From NCBI GenBank assembly GCA_018334875.1, contig JAGXLC010000011.1, positions 1 through 34,187 on the forward strand: 34,187 nt of DNA, read 5' to 3'. Source of the stretch: Bacteroidales bacterium. GTDB lineage: Bacteria; Bacteroidota; Bacteroidia; Bacteroidales; UBA12077. This document shows, piece after piece, positions 23,782 to 32,278 of this stretch; position 1 is the stretch's first letter, and every line of letters starts with the position of its first letter. The translations under genes were made by a program, and so were the position numbers. Below the pieces are notes generated by a model. That model was given only the letters and a program-made list of their open reading frames with translations, made no database searches and was not told the DNA's origin.

Positions 23782-25155
23782 ATGATGAAAAGACTTTCGC
23801 TATCCATCTTTTTTCTTGTATTGATGCTTTCCCTCCCTTCTTTTCTCATGGCCCAGGAAGAGGAAGAAGAGCAACCGGAAGCTCAGAGTTATGAAGATTT
23901 GCTTTTTCAGGAAGTAGAGGTGGAAAATCCGGTTTATTATCCTGTATTAAGTGTAGGTACGGGGATGTTGAATTATTATGGTGAACTGAACAACAATATG
24001 CAGGATTTTGGAACCCTACCACCTTTAAAGATCAATGTTTATCACTTTCTGGATAATCAACAAAATTTTCGGGTCAATATATTTGGTATGTCGGGTAATC
24101 TGAGCGGCAGTTTTAACGAGTTGCCCGAAGAGGATGAGCTCATGAATAAATATAATGGCATTACAAATTTTCAAACCGATCTTCTGGCTCTGGGTTTGAA
24201 TCTTGAGTATGGGTTTGGCCATTTCTACTCTCAACGACCTAAATTCCGACCTTTTCTTGCTCTTGGGGGAGAGGTGCTGATCTATAACCCCAAATCGGAT
24301 TACATGAAGGACGGTTCTCCCTATGATTGGCATTCTGAACAGATCATTTTAAGGGATTATAATTACGATTACAACCTGAGGCATGCCAATTTGTTTGATG
24401 TAAGCTACAATCAAAATACCCCGGCAGTAACTCTGGATGTTGGATTCGACTTTTCACTAAGTAGTCGTGTTTCAGTGCGAGTGGGTGCCAGTGGCCATTA
24501 TACTTTTACCGATCTGCTCGATGGGATTCCATATAAAGATGGTGATGGTGATGTGGTTGGAAATGAGCTTCCTGATATCTTGAGTTTTACATACGTAACA
24601 TTCGGCTGGGACCCATTCTCCGAATCGGAGACCGAAACCGTTGAGAGATTATTCGCTGATATCAGTGATGATTTTGACTATACTGCCATTGCTGATAGCG
24701 ACCGTGACGGAATAATTGATTTGCATGACGAGTGTCCCGATAATCCCCGTGGGGTGGCGATTGATACGACCACAGGTTGTCCCCTGGATTCGGATGGTGA
24801 TGGGGTTCCTGATTACAGGGATAAAGAGGAACACAGCAGTGAAGGGGCCATTGTCAATGAAGAGGGTGTGGAAATGTCGGATGATGAGGTGATTTCCTCA
24901 ATGAATTATAATCTTGTGGCCGTAGACAGAAACGATGCTTATATGGTGCCCGTAACCACCAGTTTTTCTTCCAAATATACAAGTGTGGAGGGAGAACTTG
25001 AGATACCCGATAAATTTAAATCTGTGGATAAGGATAATGACGGGGATATTTCATACGATGAATTGCTTCAGGCCATTGACAATTTTTTCAATGGCCAGTC
25101 GGATTTTACCGCCAACGAAATTTATGAGCTGAATGACTTTTTCTTTGCACAGTAA
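23782..25155 (+). CDS. Outer-membrane beta-barrel protein with thrombospondin type 3 repeats and a C-terminal EF-hand
   Basis: 457 residues. A signal peptide (KRLSLSIFFLVLMLSLPSFL) is followed by an acidic stretch. Residues about 50-300 alternate like a barrel (YYPVLSVGTGMLNYYGELNN; TLDVGFDFSLSSRVSVRVGA). From about 305 come calcium-binding thrombospondin type 3 repeats: DSDRDGIIDLHDECPDNP and LDSDGDGVPDYRD. The C-terminus holds a textbook 12-residue EF-hand loop, DKDNDGDISYDE (Asp416 to Glu427). In most Bacteroidetes proteins of this design an OmpA wall-anchoring domain follows the repeats; here it is absent, while the partner gene 4 bases upstream supplies a SPOR-like domain. A calcium-stabilised envelope complex is inferred. 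Not a type IX-secreted protein as far as I can see. Confidence 0.8.
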   Translation: MMKRLSLSIFFLVLMLSLPSFLMAQEEEEEQPEAQSYEDLLFQEVEVENPVYYPVLSVGTGMLNYYGELNNNMQDFGTLPPLKINVYHFLDNQQNFRVNIFGMSGNLSGSFNELPEEDELMNKYNGITNFQTDLLALGLNLEYGFGHFYSQRPKFRPFLALGGEVLIYNPKSDYMKDGSPYDWHSEQIILRDYNYDYNLRHANLFDVSYNQNTPAVTLDVGFDFSLSSRVSVRVGASGHYTFTDLLDGIPYKDGDGDVVGNELPDILSFTYVTFGWDPFSESETETVERLFADISDDFDYTAIADSDRDGIIDLHDECPDNPRGVAIDTTTGCPLDSDGDGVPDYRDKEEHSSEGAIVNEEGVEMSDDEVISSMNYNLVAVDRNDAYMVPVTTSFSSKYTSVEGELEIPDKFKSVDKDNDGDISYDELLQAIDNFFNGQSDFTANEIYELNDFFFAQ

Positions 25156-25184
25156 TGGAAGGAGCTTTATTTTCTATTCATTTA

Positions 25185-25262
25185 TAGGGAATTTGTTTGG
25201 AATTTTGAATATTAGAAATTGGTGCTTATTTGTTATTTGAAATTTGGGATTTGGAATTCAAT
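25185..25262. repeat. Low-complexity TTTGGAATTT-type repeat
   Basis: A short run of degenerate GAATTTTGAA / GAAATTTGGG / TTTGGAATTC units between the OM protein gene and palindromic repeat copy 3. Such AT-rich satellites are, from memory, common between genes in Bacteroidetes. No coding or RNA signal seen. Confidence 0.5.
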
Positions 25263-25298
25263 AAAAAACATCTTCTCAGGTGCATTCCCAATAATTAG

Positions 25299-25453
25299 TG
25301 TTTGTCCATAAAGTCAAATAGATTTGAAAGAGTCTCGTCTAGAATATTCGTTGGCAAGGCTTGCGAGTATTGAATGCCAGGAGTTTACTTGATGTAATCG
25401 ACTGGCATGAAAAACGAGCGTAATGCAGCCAGCGGATATTATAGACAGACTCT
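25299..25453 (-). repeat. Dispersed palindromic repeat, copy 3 (complete, inverted)
   Basis: Read on the minus strand it begins AGAGTCTGTCTATAAT, passes CCGCTGGCTGC, has an inner stem TGCCAG / CTGGCA at about 25375-25407, then GCCAACGAATATTCTAGACG and ends in the tail TTTCAAATCTATTTGACTTT plus ATGGACAAACA. It is the most complete copy. It lies 41 bases past the smpB stop, where it could end transcription from either direction. Confidence 0.82.
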
Positions 25454-25494
25454 AATTATAATGTATTTTAAGATTCGACAGTCCCCCAGCCTGA

Positions 25495-25956
25495 TTATTT
25501 AATTTTATACTTTTTAGTCAACCTTTCCATGTCCCTTTTCATGTCTTTGCGTTTGATTTCCTCGCGTTTGTCATGTTTTTTCTTTCCACTGGCAAGTGCA
25601 ATTTCCACTTTGGCCCACCCGCGTTCACTGATGAATAAACGCAGGGCTATGATGGTGTAGCCTTTTTCATTGCTTTTTCTTTGTAACTTCTTCAGCTCGT
25701 TTTTTGTGAGGAGTAATTTCCGGTCTCTTTTGGGTTGGTGATTAAAGTGGCCGGAATGTTCATATTCTGCTATATGCATTCCTTTAAGCCATAATTCATT
25801 ATTTTTGAAATAACAATAGGTATCTACCAAGCTTGCCTTGCCTTGCCTGATGGATTTGATTTCAGTACCTTTTAACTGCAGTCCGGCAATGTATTTTTCC
25901 TCAATCTGAAAAAGAAAGTGGGCTTTTTTATTCTTTATTTCAACTTTATTCTGCAT
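25495..25956 (-). CDS. smpB: SsrA-binding protein
   Basis: 153 residues. The N-terminus (KNKKAHFLFQIEEKYIAGLQ) and LKGTEIKSIRQGKASLVDTY form the oligonucleotide-binding barrel, with IAEYEHSGHFNHQPKRDRKL as the next signature. The C-terminal basic tail GKKKHDKREEIKRKDMKRDM is the part that enters the ribosomal mRNA channel. SmpB binds tmRNA and enables rescue of stalled ribosomes. The ssrA gene is not in the window. The gene lies 21 bases after the Yip1-family gene on the same strand and is probably cotranscribed with it. Confidence 0.97.
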   Translation of the reverse strand: MQNKVEIKNKKAHFLFQIEEKYIAGLQLKGTEIKSIRQGKASLVDTYCYFKNNELWLKGMHIAEYEHSGHFNHQPKRDRKLLLTKNELKKLQRKSNEKGYTIIALRLFISERGWAKVEIALASGKKKHDKREEIKRKDMKRDMERLTKKYKIK

Positions 25957-25977
25957 GAATTATCTGTCGGATTTCCT

Positions 25978-26541
25978 CTATATGGAAGATGCAACAAATA
26001 TGGACTGAAGAATAAAGTTAAGGATAAAGGTGATGGCCAGTATGATCAATGCGGCAATCAAGACAAAACCGACTTTTTTATCTTCAGCTACATCCATTAT
26101 TTTCGGTAATCCCACCCAGAAAAGATATAAAGAATACAGACCAAACAGGCCTATGAAGGATAAACCCGGATGCAGGCTGGCCACTACCGAAGCAACGAGG
26201 GAAGCGGTTGCCGAATACACGATCAGTTTTAAAGTACCTCCAAAATCTTTTTCTACATTAAATCCCGGTTCCAGTTCGCTGACTACTACGGCGGAAATGT
26301 AGATTCCTGCTACCATGCTTATAAAATAAGTGATGGCGAGCATGAATCCCTGGTAAACACTTATATCACCCATAGAAGCTTTCCCTATGAAGGTAGTAAT
26401 GGCTCCCAGGGCTACAATGGGTACCACGTAATTGATGATCATTTCGTTCTGATCATTCGGTTCTGCCGTGATTTTATCCCACTCTGCAGTAGGATTGGCG
26501 ATAATGCCTTTTATTCTTTCCCAGATTTTCTTAAAATCCAT
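25978..26541 (-). CDS. Yip1-family integral membrane protein
   Basis: 187 residues. The N-terminus MDFKKIWERIKGIIANPTAE with WDKITAEPN is the typical lead-in of the bacterial Yip1 domain, followed by five hydrophobic helices (IINYVVPIVALGAITTFIGK; FMLAITYFISMVAGIYISAV; LIVYSATASLVASVVASL; a GLFGLYSLYLFWVGLPKIM helix; a last helix ending FILNFILQSIF). The LYSLYLFWVGLPKIM stretch is the most conserved part. Yip1 proteins act in membrane trafficking in eukaryotes; bacterial roles are unknown. It shares a promoter with smpB downstream and is divergent from miaA. Confidence 0.85.
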   Translation of the reverse strand: MDFKKIWERIKGIIANPTAEWDKITAEPNDQNEMIINYVVPIVALGAITTFIGKASMGDISVYQGFMLAITYFISMVAGIYISAVVVSELEPGFNVEKDFGGTLKLIVYSATASLVASVVASLHPGLSFIGLFGLYSLYLFWVGLPKIMDVAEDKKVGFVLIAALIILAITFILNFILQSIFVASSI

Positions 26542-26565
26542 AATATTGTATTTTTGTTTAGACTA

Positions 26566-26573
26566 CAAATGTA
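26566..26573 (-). promoter_or_regulatory. -7 box for the yip1-smpB operon
   Basis: On the minus strand TACATTTG matches TAnnTTTG exactly, 25 bases before the ATG at 26541. The -33 region is only T-rich, so the match is partial. Confidence 0.5.
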
Positions 26574-26617
26574 TCACATTTAAGGCTTTTTTAAAAATTT
26601 ATTTGATAAAGTAATCT

Positions 26618-27547
26618 ATGAAAGTTATAAACGCTGATATTCTCGTGGTTCTGGGTCCGACGGCAAGCGGCAAAACTTCTTTTGCGGCTCATTTGGCTCA
26701 TGAATTTGACGGAGAGGTTATTAGTGCCGATTCCCGCCAGGTGTATAAAGAGATGAACCTTGGTACAGGCAAGGATTATAAGGACTACCAGGTAGGAGCG
26801 CATCAAATACCCTATCATCTGATAGATATTGCAGAACCCGGTACCCGATACAATGTTTATGAATTTCAGAAAGATTTTCTGGAAGTTTACCAATCTTTGA
26901 AAAGCAGGGGAAAGCTTCCCGTGTTATGCGGCGGATCGGGTTTGTATATTGAATCGGTTTTAAAGGGCTACAAGCTGATTCACGTGCCTATTGATCCTGA
27001 ATTGAGACAATCCCTTTATGGAAAACCGCTGAGTAAACTCAGGGAAATTTTGCTTTCCTATAAACAGAATCTGCATAACACCACCGATCTGACATCTGTC
27101 AAAAGGGCGATAAGGGCCATTGAAATAGCCAGATACTATAGTGAGCATTCTGAGATCGACTTTGAGTACCCTAGTATCCAGTCATTTATATTTGGAATTG
27201 CATTTGACCGGCCAACTCAACGACGGCGTATTACCGAAAGACTTAAACAAAGACTGGAGAGCGGGATGATTGAAGAGGTAGAGCATTTGATGAAAAGCGG
27301 TCTCTCCACTGACGACCTGGAGTATTACGGGCTGGAGTATAAATATATTGTCAGGTACCTTGTAGGGGAGATTTCCTATGAAACGATGTTTGAGCAGTTG
27401 AATATTGCTATTCATCAGTTTGCCAAAAGACAGATGACCTGGTTCCGGAAAATGGAACGCAATGGAATGAAGATCCACTGGATTGACGGTCATCTGCCGT
27501 TGTATGAGAAGCTTGAAAAAGCGAAGGCATTGGCTGCCCAATACTGA
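26618..27547 (+). CDS. miaA: tRNA dimethylallyltransferase
   Basis: 309 residues. The P-loop is VLGPTASGKTS (residues 13-20) and the family-specific ISADSRQVYKEMNLGTGK follows, with LCGGSGLYIESVLKGY and a C-terminal FAKRQMTWFRKM that contacts the tRNA. MiaA transfers a dimethylallyl group to A37 of tRNAs that read codons starting with U, the first step to ms2i6A, improving decoding. Relevant here because the tRNA-Ser in this window reads AGC/AGU and is not a substrate. Length is normal. Confidence 0.97.
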   Translation: MKVINADILVVLGPTASGKTSFAAHLAHEFDGEVISADSRQVYKEMNLGTGKDYKDYQVGAHQIPYHLIDIAEPGTRYNVYEFQKDFLEVYQSLKSRGKLPVLCGGSGLYIESVLKGYKLIHVPIDPELRQSLYGKPLSKLREILLSYKQNLHNTTDLTSVKRAIRAIEIARYYSEHSEIDFEYPSIQSFIFGIAFDRPTQRRRITERLKQRLESGMIEEVEHLMKSGLSTDDLEYYGLEYKYIVRYLVGEISYETMFEQLNIAIHQFAKRQMTWFRKMERNGMKIHWIDGHLPLYEKLEKAKALAAQY

Positions 27548-27587
27548 AGATCACCCGAAATGCTAAGGAGTATAGTGTATCTTTCCA

Positions 27588-29690
27588 TTATTCCTTAAGC
27601 CATTGGTCGAGCCATTTAAAGAACTCGCGCTGCCAGAGTATTCCGTTCTGGGGTTTGAGCACCCAGTGATTTTCGTTGGGGAAAAACAGGAATTTGCTGG
27701 GAATATCCTGTAGCTGTGCAGCATTGAATGCACTCATGCTGTGGGTATAAGGGATCCGGTAATCTTTTTCACCGTGGATCACCATAATTGGTGTATCCCA
27801 TTCATCTACAAACCGATGAGGCGACTGTTCATATACCTCTTTATTTTCTTCTTCCCAGTAAGGTCCCCCCAGGTCCCAGTTGGGAAACCACATCTCTTCG
27901 GTTTGAAGGTAGAAGGATTCCAGGTTGAGCATCCCGTCGTGTGCTATAAATGCATCGAATCTTCCTTCGTGGTGGCCTGCCAGGTAAAAGACCGAATATC
28001 CCCCGTAGCTTGCTCCCACGGCACCAAGATTTTCCTCGTCTGCATAGGGTTCTTTTTTTACTGCATCAATGGCGCTCAGATAATCTTCAATATTTTGTCC
28101 GGCATAATCTCCGCTGATCTGTTCCAGCCAGTCCATGCCAAACGAAGGCAATCCCCTTCTGTTGGGGGCCACCACAATGTATCCGTTGGCAGCCATCGTC
28201 TGGAAGTTCCAGCGGTAAGAGAAAAACTGGCTTACTGAAGATTGAGGTCCGCCCTGGCAATATAGCAGGGTAGGGTATTTCTTATCCCTGTCGAAATTGG
28301 GCGGATAGATCACCCAAGTGAGCATTTCTTTGCCGTCAGTGGTTCCAATCCATCTTTTTTCCACTTCTCCCATGGTCAGTTGGTCCATCAGGTTTTCATT
28401 GATGAAGCTCACCTGGGTTTCCTTGCCTGTGGCAGGATCGATACTGTAAATCTCCGTGGGCTGTGACATAGATTGTTTGGAGCCTATCAGTATATCTCCT
28501 GCCGGCTCCACTGAACGGTAGTTATGCTTTCCTTCAGTAATCTGTCTTATATTACCGTCCTCCAGATTGAGCTCGTAAATCTGAAACCGGGCATGGTAAT
28601 CGCTGGTGAAATAAAGTTTTTTGCTGTCGTCGCTCCAGGTCAGGCCTTGCGCATTTTGTTCGAATTCTGTGGAATAATTGGTCTCCTCACCTGTATTGAA
28701 GTTATAAACAAAAATCCTGTTCTTATCGGACTCATAACCGTCTCTGCGCATGCTTTCCCAGGCTATCAGCTCGCCGTTGGGAGAATAGACCGCCGCCTTG
28801 TCATATCCCTCATGCTTTTCTTTGGTTAGATTTTTCGTTTCACCGCTCTCCAGGTCATGAATGTATATTTCGGAGTTGGTGCTTAGGGTATATTCCTTGC
28901 CCGTGAGTTTTTTACAGGTATAGGTAATTTTTTTGCTATCCGGGCTCCAGTTTACCTGTTCCATGCCGCCAAAGGGCTCCAGGGGGGCGTGGTATTTTTC
29001 TCCTTCCATAATATCCACAGAGTTGGTAACTTCAGATCCATTGTAATCTGCTACAAAAACGTGGCTGTATTTGTAGTTGTGCCATTCATCCCAGTGTCGG
29101 TACATCAGATCGGTCTCTATTCGTGCATTGGCCTCGGGCAGGTCGGGATGGATGTCATGCACGGATTGGTCGAGTTTGACCTCCTTGATGTACAATATTT
29201 TTTCCTGGTCAGGGGCGTACTCGAATCCGTTGATGCCGCCTTCAATGTCCGATATCCGTTTTTTGCCGCTTCCGTCCGGGTTCATCTCCCATAGCTGATT
29301 GGAGCCACTCCGGGATGAGAGGTATCCGATTTTTTCTCCGTCGGGACGCCACCTTGCATTAGATTCCGTCGCCTCTGTGCGGGTAAGGTTTTTCATTTCA
29401 TTTTCCCCAATCGATGTGACGAAAATTTCTCCGTTACTGCTGTTTTCTTGCACATTGTGGAAGGAGGAGCGGAAAAGTATTTGATCCCCGGCTGGAGAAA
29501 CCCTCACGCCGCTGATTCTTCCAAATGACCATAAAGCCTCAGGGGTCATAATATCGGAATTCAATTCAACCTGATCAACAGGATTATTTGTCGTTTGGAC
29601 CGATGGCTCCTTTTTTTCCGTTTGCTCTGCACAGGAAGAAAGAAAGAGCACTATAATAACGATTAAGATAGGAAGGATGCTTTTTTTCAT
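27588..29690 (-). CDS. S9 family peptidase lipoprotein (prolyl oligopeptidase / acylaminoacyl-peptidase type)
   Basis: 700 residues from ATG at 29690 (MKKSILPILIVIIVLFLSSC); the frame extends 10 codons upstream without support. LFLSSC is a lipobox, so the protein is a lipoprotein. Residues about 60-440 form a TolB/WD40-like beta-propeller with repeats such as RWRPDGEKIGYLSSRSGSNQ and VNWSPDSKKITY. The alpha/beta-hydrolase part carries GAVGASYGGYSVFYLAG (nucleophilic Ser), an Asp in VIHGEKDYRIPY and His in PNENHWV. It is probably an exported dipeptidyl or oligopeptidase used in protein or peptide breakdown. It is convergent with miaA, 40 bases apart. Confidence 0.93.
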   Translation of the reverse strand: MKKSILPILIVIIVLFLSSCAEQTEKKEPSVQTTNNPVDQVELNSDIMTPEALWSFGRISGVRVSPAGDQILFRSSFHNVQENSSNGEIFVTSIGENEMKNLTRTEATESNARWRPDGEKIGYLSSRSGSNQLWEMNPDGSGKKRISDIEGGINGFEYAPDQEKILYIKEVKLDQSVHDIHPDLPEANARIETDLMYRHWDEWHNYKYSHVFVADYNGSEVTNSVDIMEGEKYHAPLEPFGGMEQVNWSPDSKKITYTCKKLTGKEYTLSTNSEIYIHDLESGETKNLTKEKHEGYDKAAVYSPNGELIAWESMRRDGYESDKNRIFVYNFNTGEETNYSTEFEQNAQGLTWSDDSKKLYFTSDYHARFQIYELNLEDGNIRQITEGKHNYRSVEPAGDILIGSKQSMSQPTEIYSIDPATGKETQVSFINENLMDQLTMGEVEKRWIGTTDGKEMLTWVIYPPNFDRDKKYPTLLYCQGGPQSSVSQFFSYRWNFQTMAANGYIVVAPNRRGLPSFGMDWLEQISGDYAGQNIEDYLSAIDAVKKEPYADEENLGAVGASYGGYSVFYLAGHHEGRFDAFIAHDGMLNLESFYLQTEEMWFPNWDLGGPYWEEENKEVYEQSPHRFVDEWDTPIMVIHGEKDYRIPYTHSMSAFNAAQLQDIPSKFLFFPNENHWVLKPQNGILWQREFFKWLDQWLKE

Positions 29691-29800
29691 GATGTAGCTT
29701 TGATTAATTATATCATTCATTAATATAACAGTTTATTAAAAGTTTGAATTTCAAATTGATTTACATGCCAAATTCATGTATTTTGCTTGTATCACCATGG

Positions 29801-29850
29801 AACCCGCATGTTACTCATGTTCTTGTTGTGGAGGCCACTGCATGCGGGTT
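29801..29850. repeat. Perfect 10-bp inverted repeat upstream of the S9 peptidase
   Basis: AACCCGCATG (29801-29810) and CATGCGGGTT (29841-29850) enclose 30 bases. It is about 110 bases upstream of the peptidase start and may be an operator, an RNA hairpin, or a late terminator for recA, which reads toward it. Confidence 0.6.
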
Positions 29851-29880
29851 TCATAAGAAATTTTTAACAAATTAACATTC

Positions 29881-30120
29881 GAGACGCAATGCTTTGCGCA
29901 TCTACCAGCTTGTTGCAGTTGTCTCGCTGCTTACCCTTATGCAACTGGCTAACTTTTCACCTCTTCTCGTTTTCTTGTCTTCCTGTATTTCCTGCTATCC
30001 ATTGAAATACGCCATGGCGTATTTCTACACAAATTCGTACAACATCAAACTCTTGTCAAACCCGCCTGTCGGCGGACAGGCAATCAAACTCCTGTCAAAC
30101 ATTATTCATTAGCCAACTCA
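29881..30120. repeat. Palindrome-rich non-coding patch downstream of recA
   Basis: Within about 240 bases lie a hairpin CGCAA-TGCT-TTGCG, a CAGTTG / CAACTG stem, the perfect 22-base palindrome GAAATACGCC plus its complement at 30004-30025, and GCCTGTC-GGCG-GACAGGC at 30064-30081. The last is flanked by an 18-base direct repeat, ATCAAACTCTTGTCAAAC at 30044 and ATCAAACTCCTGTCAAAC at 30083. A 72-codon open frame crosses it but looks random. No gene recognised. Confidence 0.6.
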
Positions 30121-30131
30121 CTACTACATTC

Positions 30132-31229
30132 CTAGCCCTGTTCTTCCTTCTCCTTCAGTTTCTCCTTGATCTTGTTTTCCAGTTCTTCGGCCAGTTCGGG
30201 ATTATCTCTGAGCAGTTGCTTGACTGCTTCTCTTCCCTGTCCGAGCTTAGTTTCTCCATAGCTGTACCATGAACCGCTCTTGCGGATCACTTTATGATCG
30301 ACGCCCATGTCGATGATTTCTCCAACTTTGGAGATGCCTTCGCCATACATGATGTCAAATTCGGCTTTACGGAACGGGGGTGCAAGCTTGTTTTTCACTA
30401 CCTTCACACGGGTGCGGTTTCCCTTTACCTCTTCTCCTTCTTTGATCTGCCCGATGCGCCGGATATCCACCCTTACCGAAGTGTAGAACTTAAGTGCATT
30501 CCCGCCGGTTGTGGTTTCGGGATTGCCGAACATGACCCCGATCTTCTCACGCAACTGGTTGATGAACATGCAACAGGTGTTGGTTTTGCTGATGTTGGCT
30601 GCCAGTTTACGGAGTGCCTGTGACATAAGCCTGGCCTGAAGGCCCATTTTGGAGTCGCCCATATCACCTTCCAGTTCTGCTTTGGGAGTCAGAGCAGCTA
30701 CAGAATCAATCACTACGATGTCAACGGCACCGGATCGAATCAGATGATCCGCAATTTCAAGGGCCTGTTCTCCGTGATCGGGTTGGGAGATAAGCAGGTT
30801 TTCCACATCTACACCCAGTTTTTCTGCATAAAATCGGTCAAAGGCATGTTCTGCGTCTAACATGGCAGCTATGCCGCCCTTTTTCTGGGCTTCGGCAATT
30901 GCATGAATGGCCAGGGTTGTTTTGCCCGATGCTTCGGGTCCATACACCTCTACAACCCTGCCACGGGGGTAACCGCCTACGCCCAGGGCCATATCAAGGG
31001 CTATTGATCCCGATGAAATGGAAGGAACATCGACTACTGCCTTATCCCCCATCTTCATGATCGTACCTTTGCCATACCCTTTCTCGATCTTATCCAGGGT
31101 AAGCTCCAGGGCTTTCATCTTTTCCTGGTCAACCTGTGATTTTGTGTTTTTTTTATCTTTCTGTTTGGCTTCCTGCTGGTTTGCCTTTGTCTCTTGTTGT
31201 GTCGAATTGTTGTTCTGTTTTGTAGCCAT
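30132..31229 (-). CDS. recA: Recombinase A
   Basis: 365 residues from ATG at 31229; an upstream open extension of 26 codons is not supported. A Gln/Lys/Asn-rich leader of about 35 residues precedes the core. The core shows Walker [19 protein letters not shown], the L1/L2 loop regions and [20 protein letters not shown], and the C-terminal [20 protein letters not shown]. The acidic/basic tail ends [11 protein letters not shown]. RecA carries out homologous strand exchange and triggers LexA self-cleavage. No LexA gene or obvious SOS box was identified upstream. It is divergent from the clpS operon. Confidence 0.98.
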   Translation of the reverse strand: MATKQNNNSTQQETKANQQEAKQKDKKNTKSQVDQEKMKALELTLDKIEKGYGKGTIMKMGDKAVVDVPSISSGSIALDMALGVGGYPRGRVVEVYGPEASGKTTLAIHAIAEAQKKGGIAAMLDAEHAFDRFYAEKLGVDVENLLISQPDHGEQALEIADHLIRSGAVDIVVIDSVAALTPKAELEGDMGDSKMGLQARLMSQALRKLAANISKTNTCCMFINQLREKIGVMFGNPETTTGGNALKFYTSVRVDIRRIGQIKEGEEVKGNRTRVKVVKNKLAPPFRKAEFDIMYGEGISKVGEIIDMGVDHKVIRKSGSWYSYGETKLGQGREAVKQLLRDNPELAEELENKIKEKLKEKEEQG

Positions 31230-31433
31230 ACAAAATTTTTTTTGGTTAGGTAAAGTTAACAAGAATGCATCAAATAAATTGTTATAGGTTAATAATTTTA
31301 TCAACAAAATACAGTTTATTTTTATTATTTTTGAATGGTTGCTTTTTTCCCGTGGGTAGTGGCCTATCGATTCCTTTACTTCGTCTCGGGAAAAAGAAAA
31401 GTTGATTAAAGCACCGAAAAAGTCAGCAAATTT

Positions 31434-31464
31434 TTTGAAAATACAAATTATACAATTATCTTTA
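31434..31464 (+). promoter_or_regulatory. Promoter of the clpS-nfeD-floA operon
   Basis: TTTG at 31434-31437, exactly 19 bases, then TATCTTTA at 31457-31464, one mismatch from TAnnTTTG. The clpS ATG follows 33 bases later. Confidence 0.65.
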
Positions 31465-31496
31465 ACCCTCTGAATGTAAAATGAAATGCCATAAAC

Positions 31497-31778
31497 ATGG
31501 GTGAAGGAGACAGACTACACCAACAGCAGAATTCAGGTTCCCAATCTGATGGAAACAAGGAAAAGAACCTTATCCTTTACAACGATGAGGTGAATGATTT
31601 CAATTATGTCATTGAATCATTGATAGAGATATGCAATCATGATAATGTGCAGGCTGAGCAATGTACTTACCTGACGCATTATAATGGAAAATGCGAGGTT
31701 AAGAAGGGGCCTTATCAGGAACTTAAGGTGATGAAAGATGGATTGACAGACCGGGGTCTGCAGGCTGAGATTTATTAA
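31497..31778 (+). CDS. clpS: ATP-dependent Clp protease adaptor ClpS
   Basis: 93 residues. After a polar flexible N-terminus (about 1-22) comes [20 protein letters not shown], the N-degron-binding strand and helix with the Asn-Asp pair and the second helix, then [20 protein letters not shown] including the His that lines the binding pocket, and the family end [11 protein letters not shown]. ClpS delivers N-end-rule substrates to ClpAP (or ClpC). The long Gln-rich leader is the part that enters the ClpA channel. It is 11 bases ahead of nfeD; the association of a protease adaptor with a flotillin operon is noted separately. Confidence 0.92.
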   Translation: MGEGDRLHQQQNSGSQSDGNKEKNLILYNDEVNDFNYVIESLIEICNHDNVQAEQCTYLTHYNGKCEVKKGPYQELKVMKDGLTDRGLQAEIY

Positions 31779-31789
31779 TTTTTTATCTG

Positions 31790-32260
31790 ATGTCATTTAT
31801 TGCCATTTTGTTGTTGATTCTTTTGGGAATTTTTCTTTTCCTTGTAGAATTTTTATTGGTTCCCGGTGTTACTGTGGCAGGTATCGCCGGCTTTATTTTG
31901 ATTGTAGGCGGGGTTTATATGGGTTATGAGAGCCTGGGAACGCCCGAGGGACATTATATTCTGGCTGGCGCGGTATTTCTTTCGGTGGTGGTTATAGCCT
32001 ATTCCCTTCGGGCGAAAACCTGGAAACGGCTGATGCTGGATTCCACCATCAGCGGGAAGGTTTCCAGGTATGAAGAGGAGAAAGTGAAGGTGGGGGATGA
32101 GGGTGTGACTGTTACCCGGCTTAATCCCATGGGAAAGGTTCTGATCAACGGAGAATATTTGGAAGCCAAATCTACCGGCCCTTATATTGAACAAAAGAAA
32201 AAGATAAGAGTTATAAGCATTAAGCACTTTAGTGTAGTGGTAAAATCAATAGAAGAATAA
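31790..32260 (+). CDS. NfeD family membrane protein (short form)
   Basis: 156 residues with two or three N-terminal membrane helices (FIAILLLILLGIFLFLVEFL; VAGIAGFILIVGGVYMGYES; GAVFLSVVVIAYSL) and a C-terminal OB-fold-type beta domain (GDEGVTVTRLNPMGKVLING, then EYLEAKSTG). This is the short NfeD class without the ClpP-like serine protease half. Short NfeD proteins are usually encoded next to flotillins or stomatins and form a membrane complex with them; the floA gene 18 bases downstream fits. The OB fold faces the cytoplasm or membrane surface. Confidence 0.9.
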   Translation: MSFIAILLLILLGIFLFLVEFLLVPGVTVAGIAGFILIVGGVYMGYESLGTPEGHYILAGAVFLSVVVIAYSLRAKTWKRLMLDSTISGKVSRYEEEKVKVGDEGVTVTRLNPMGKVLINGEYLEAKSTGPYIEQKKKIRVISIKHFSVVVKSIEE

Positions 32261-32278
32261 ACATATAATTCATTAATT

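Noticed and set aside
29894-30112. 72-codon open frame downstream of recA
   Set aside because: It runs through several palindromes, has odd composition and no start context; probably random.
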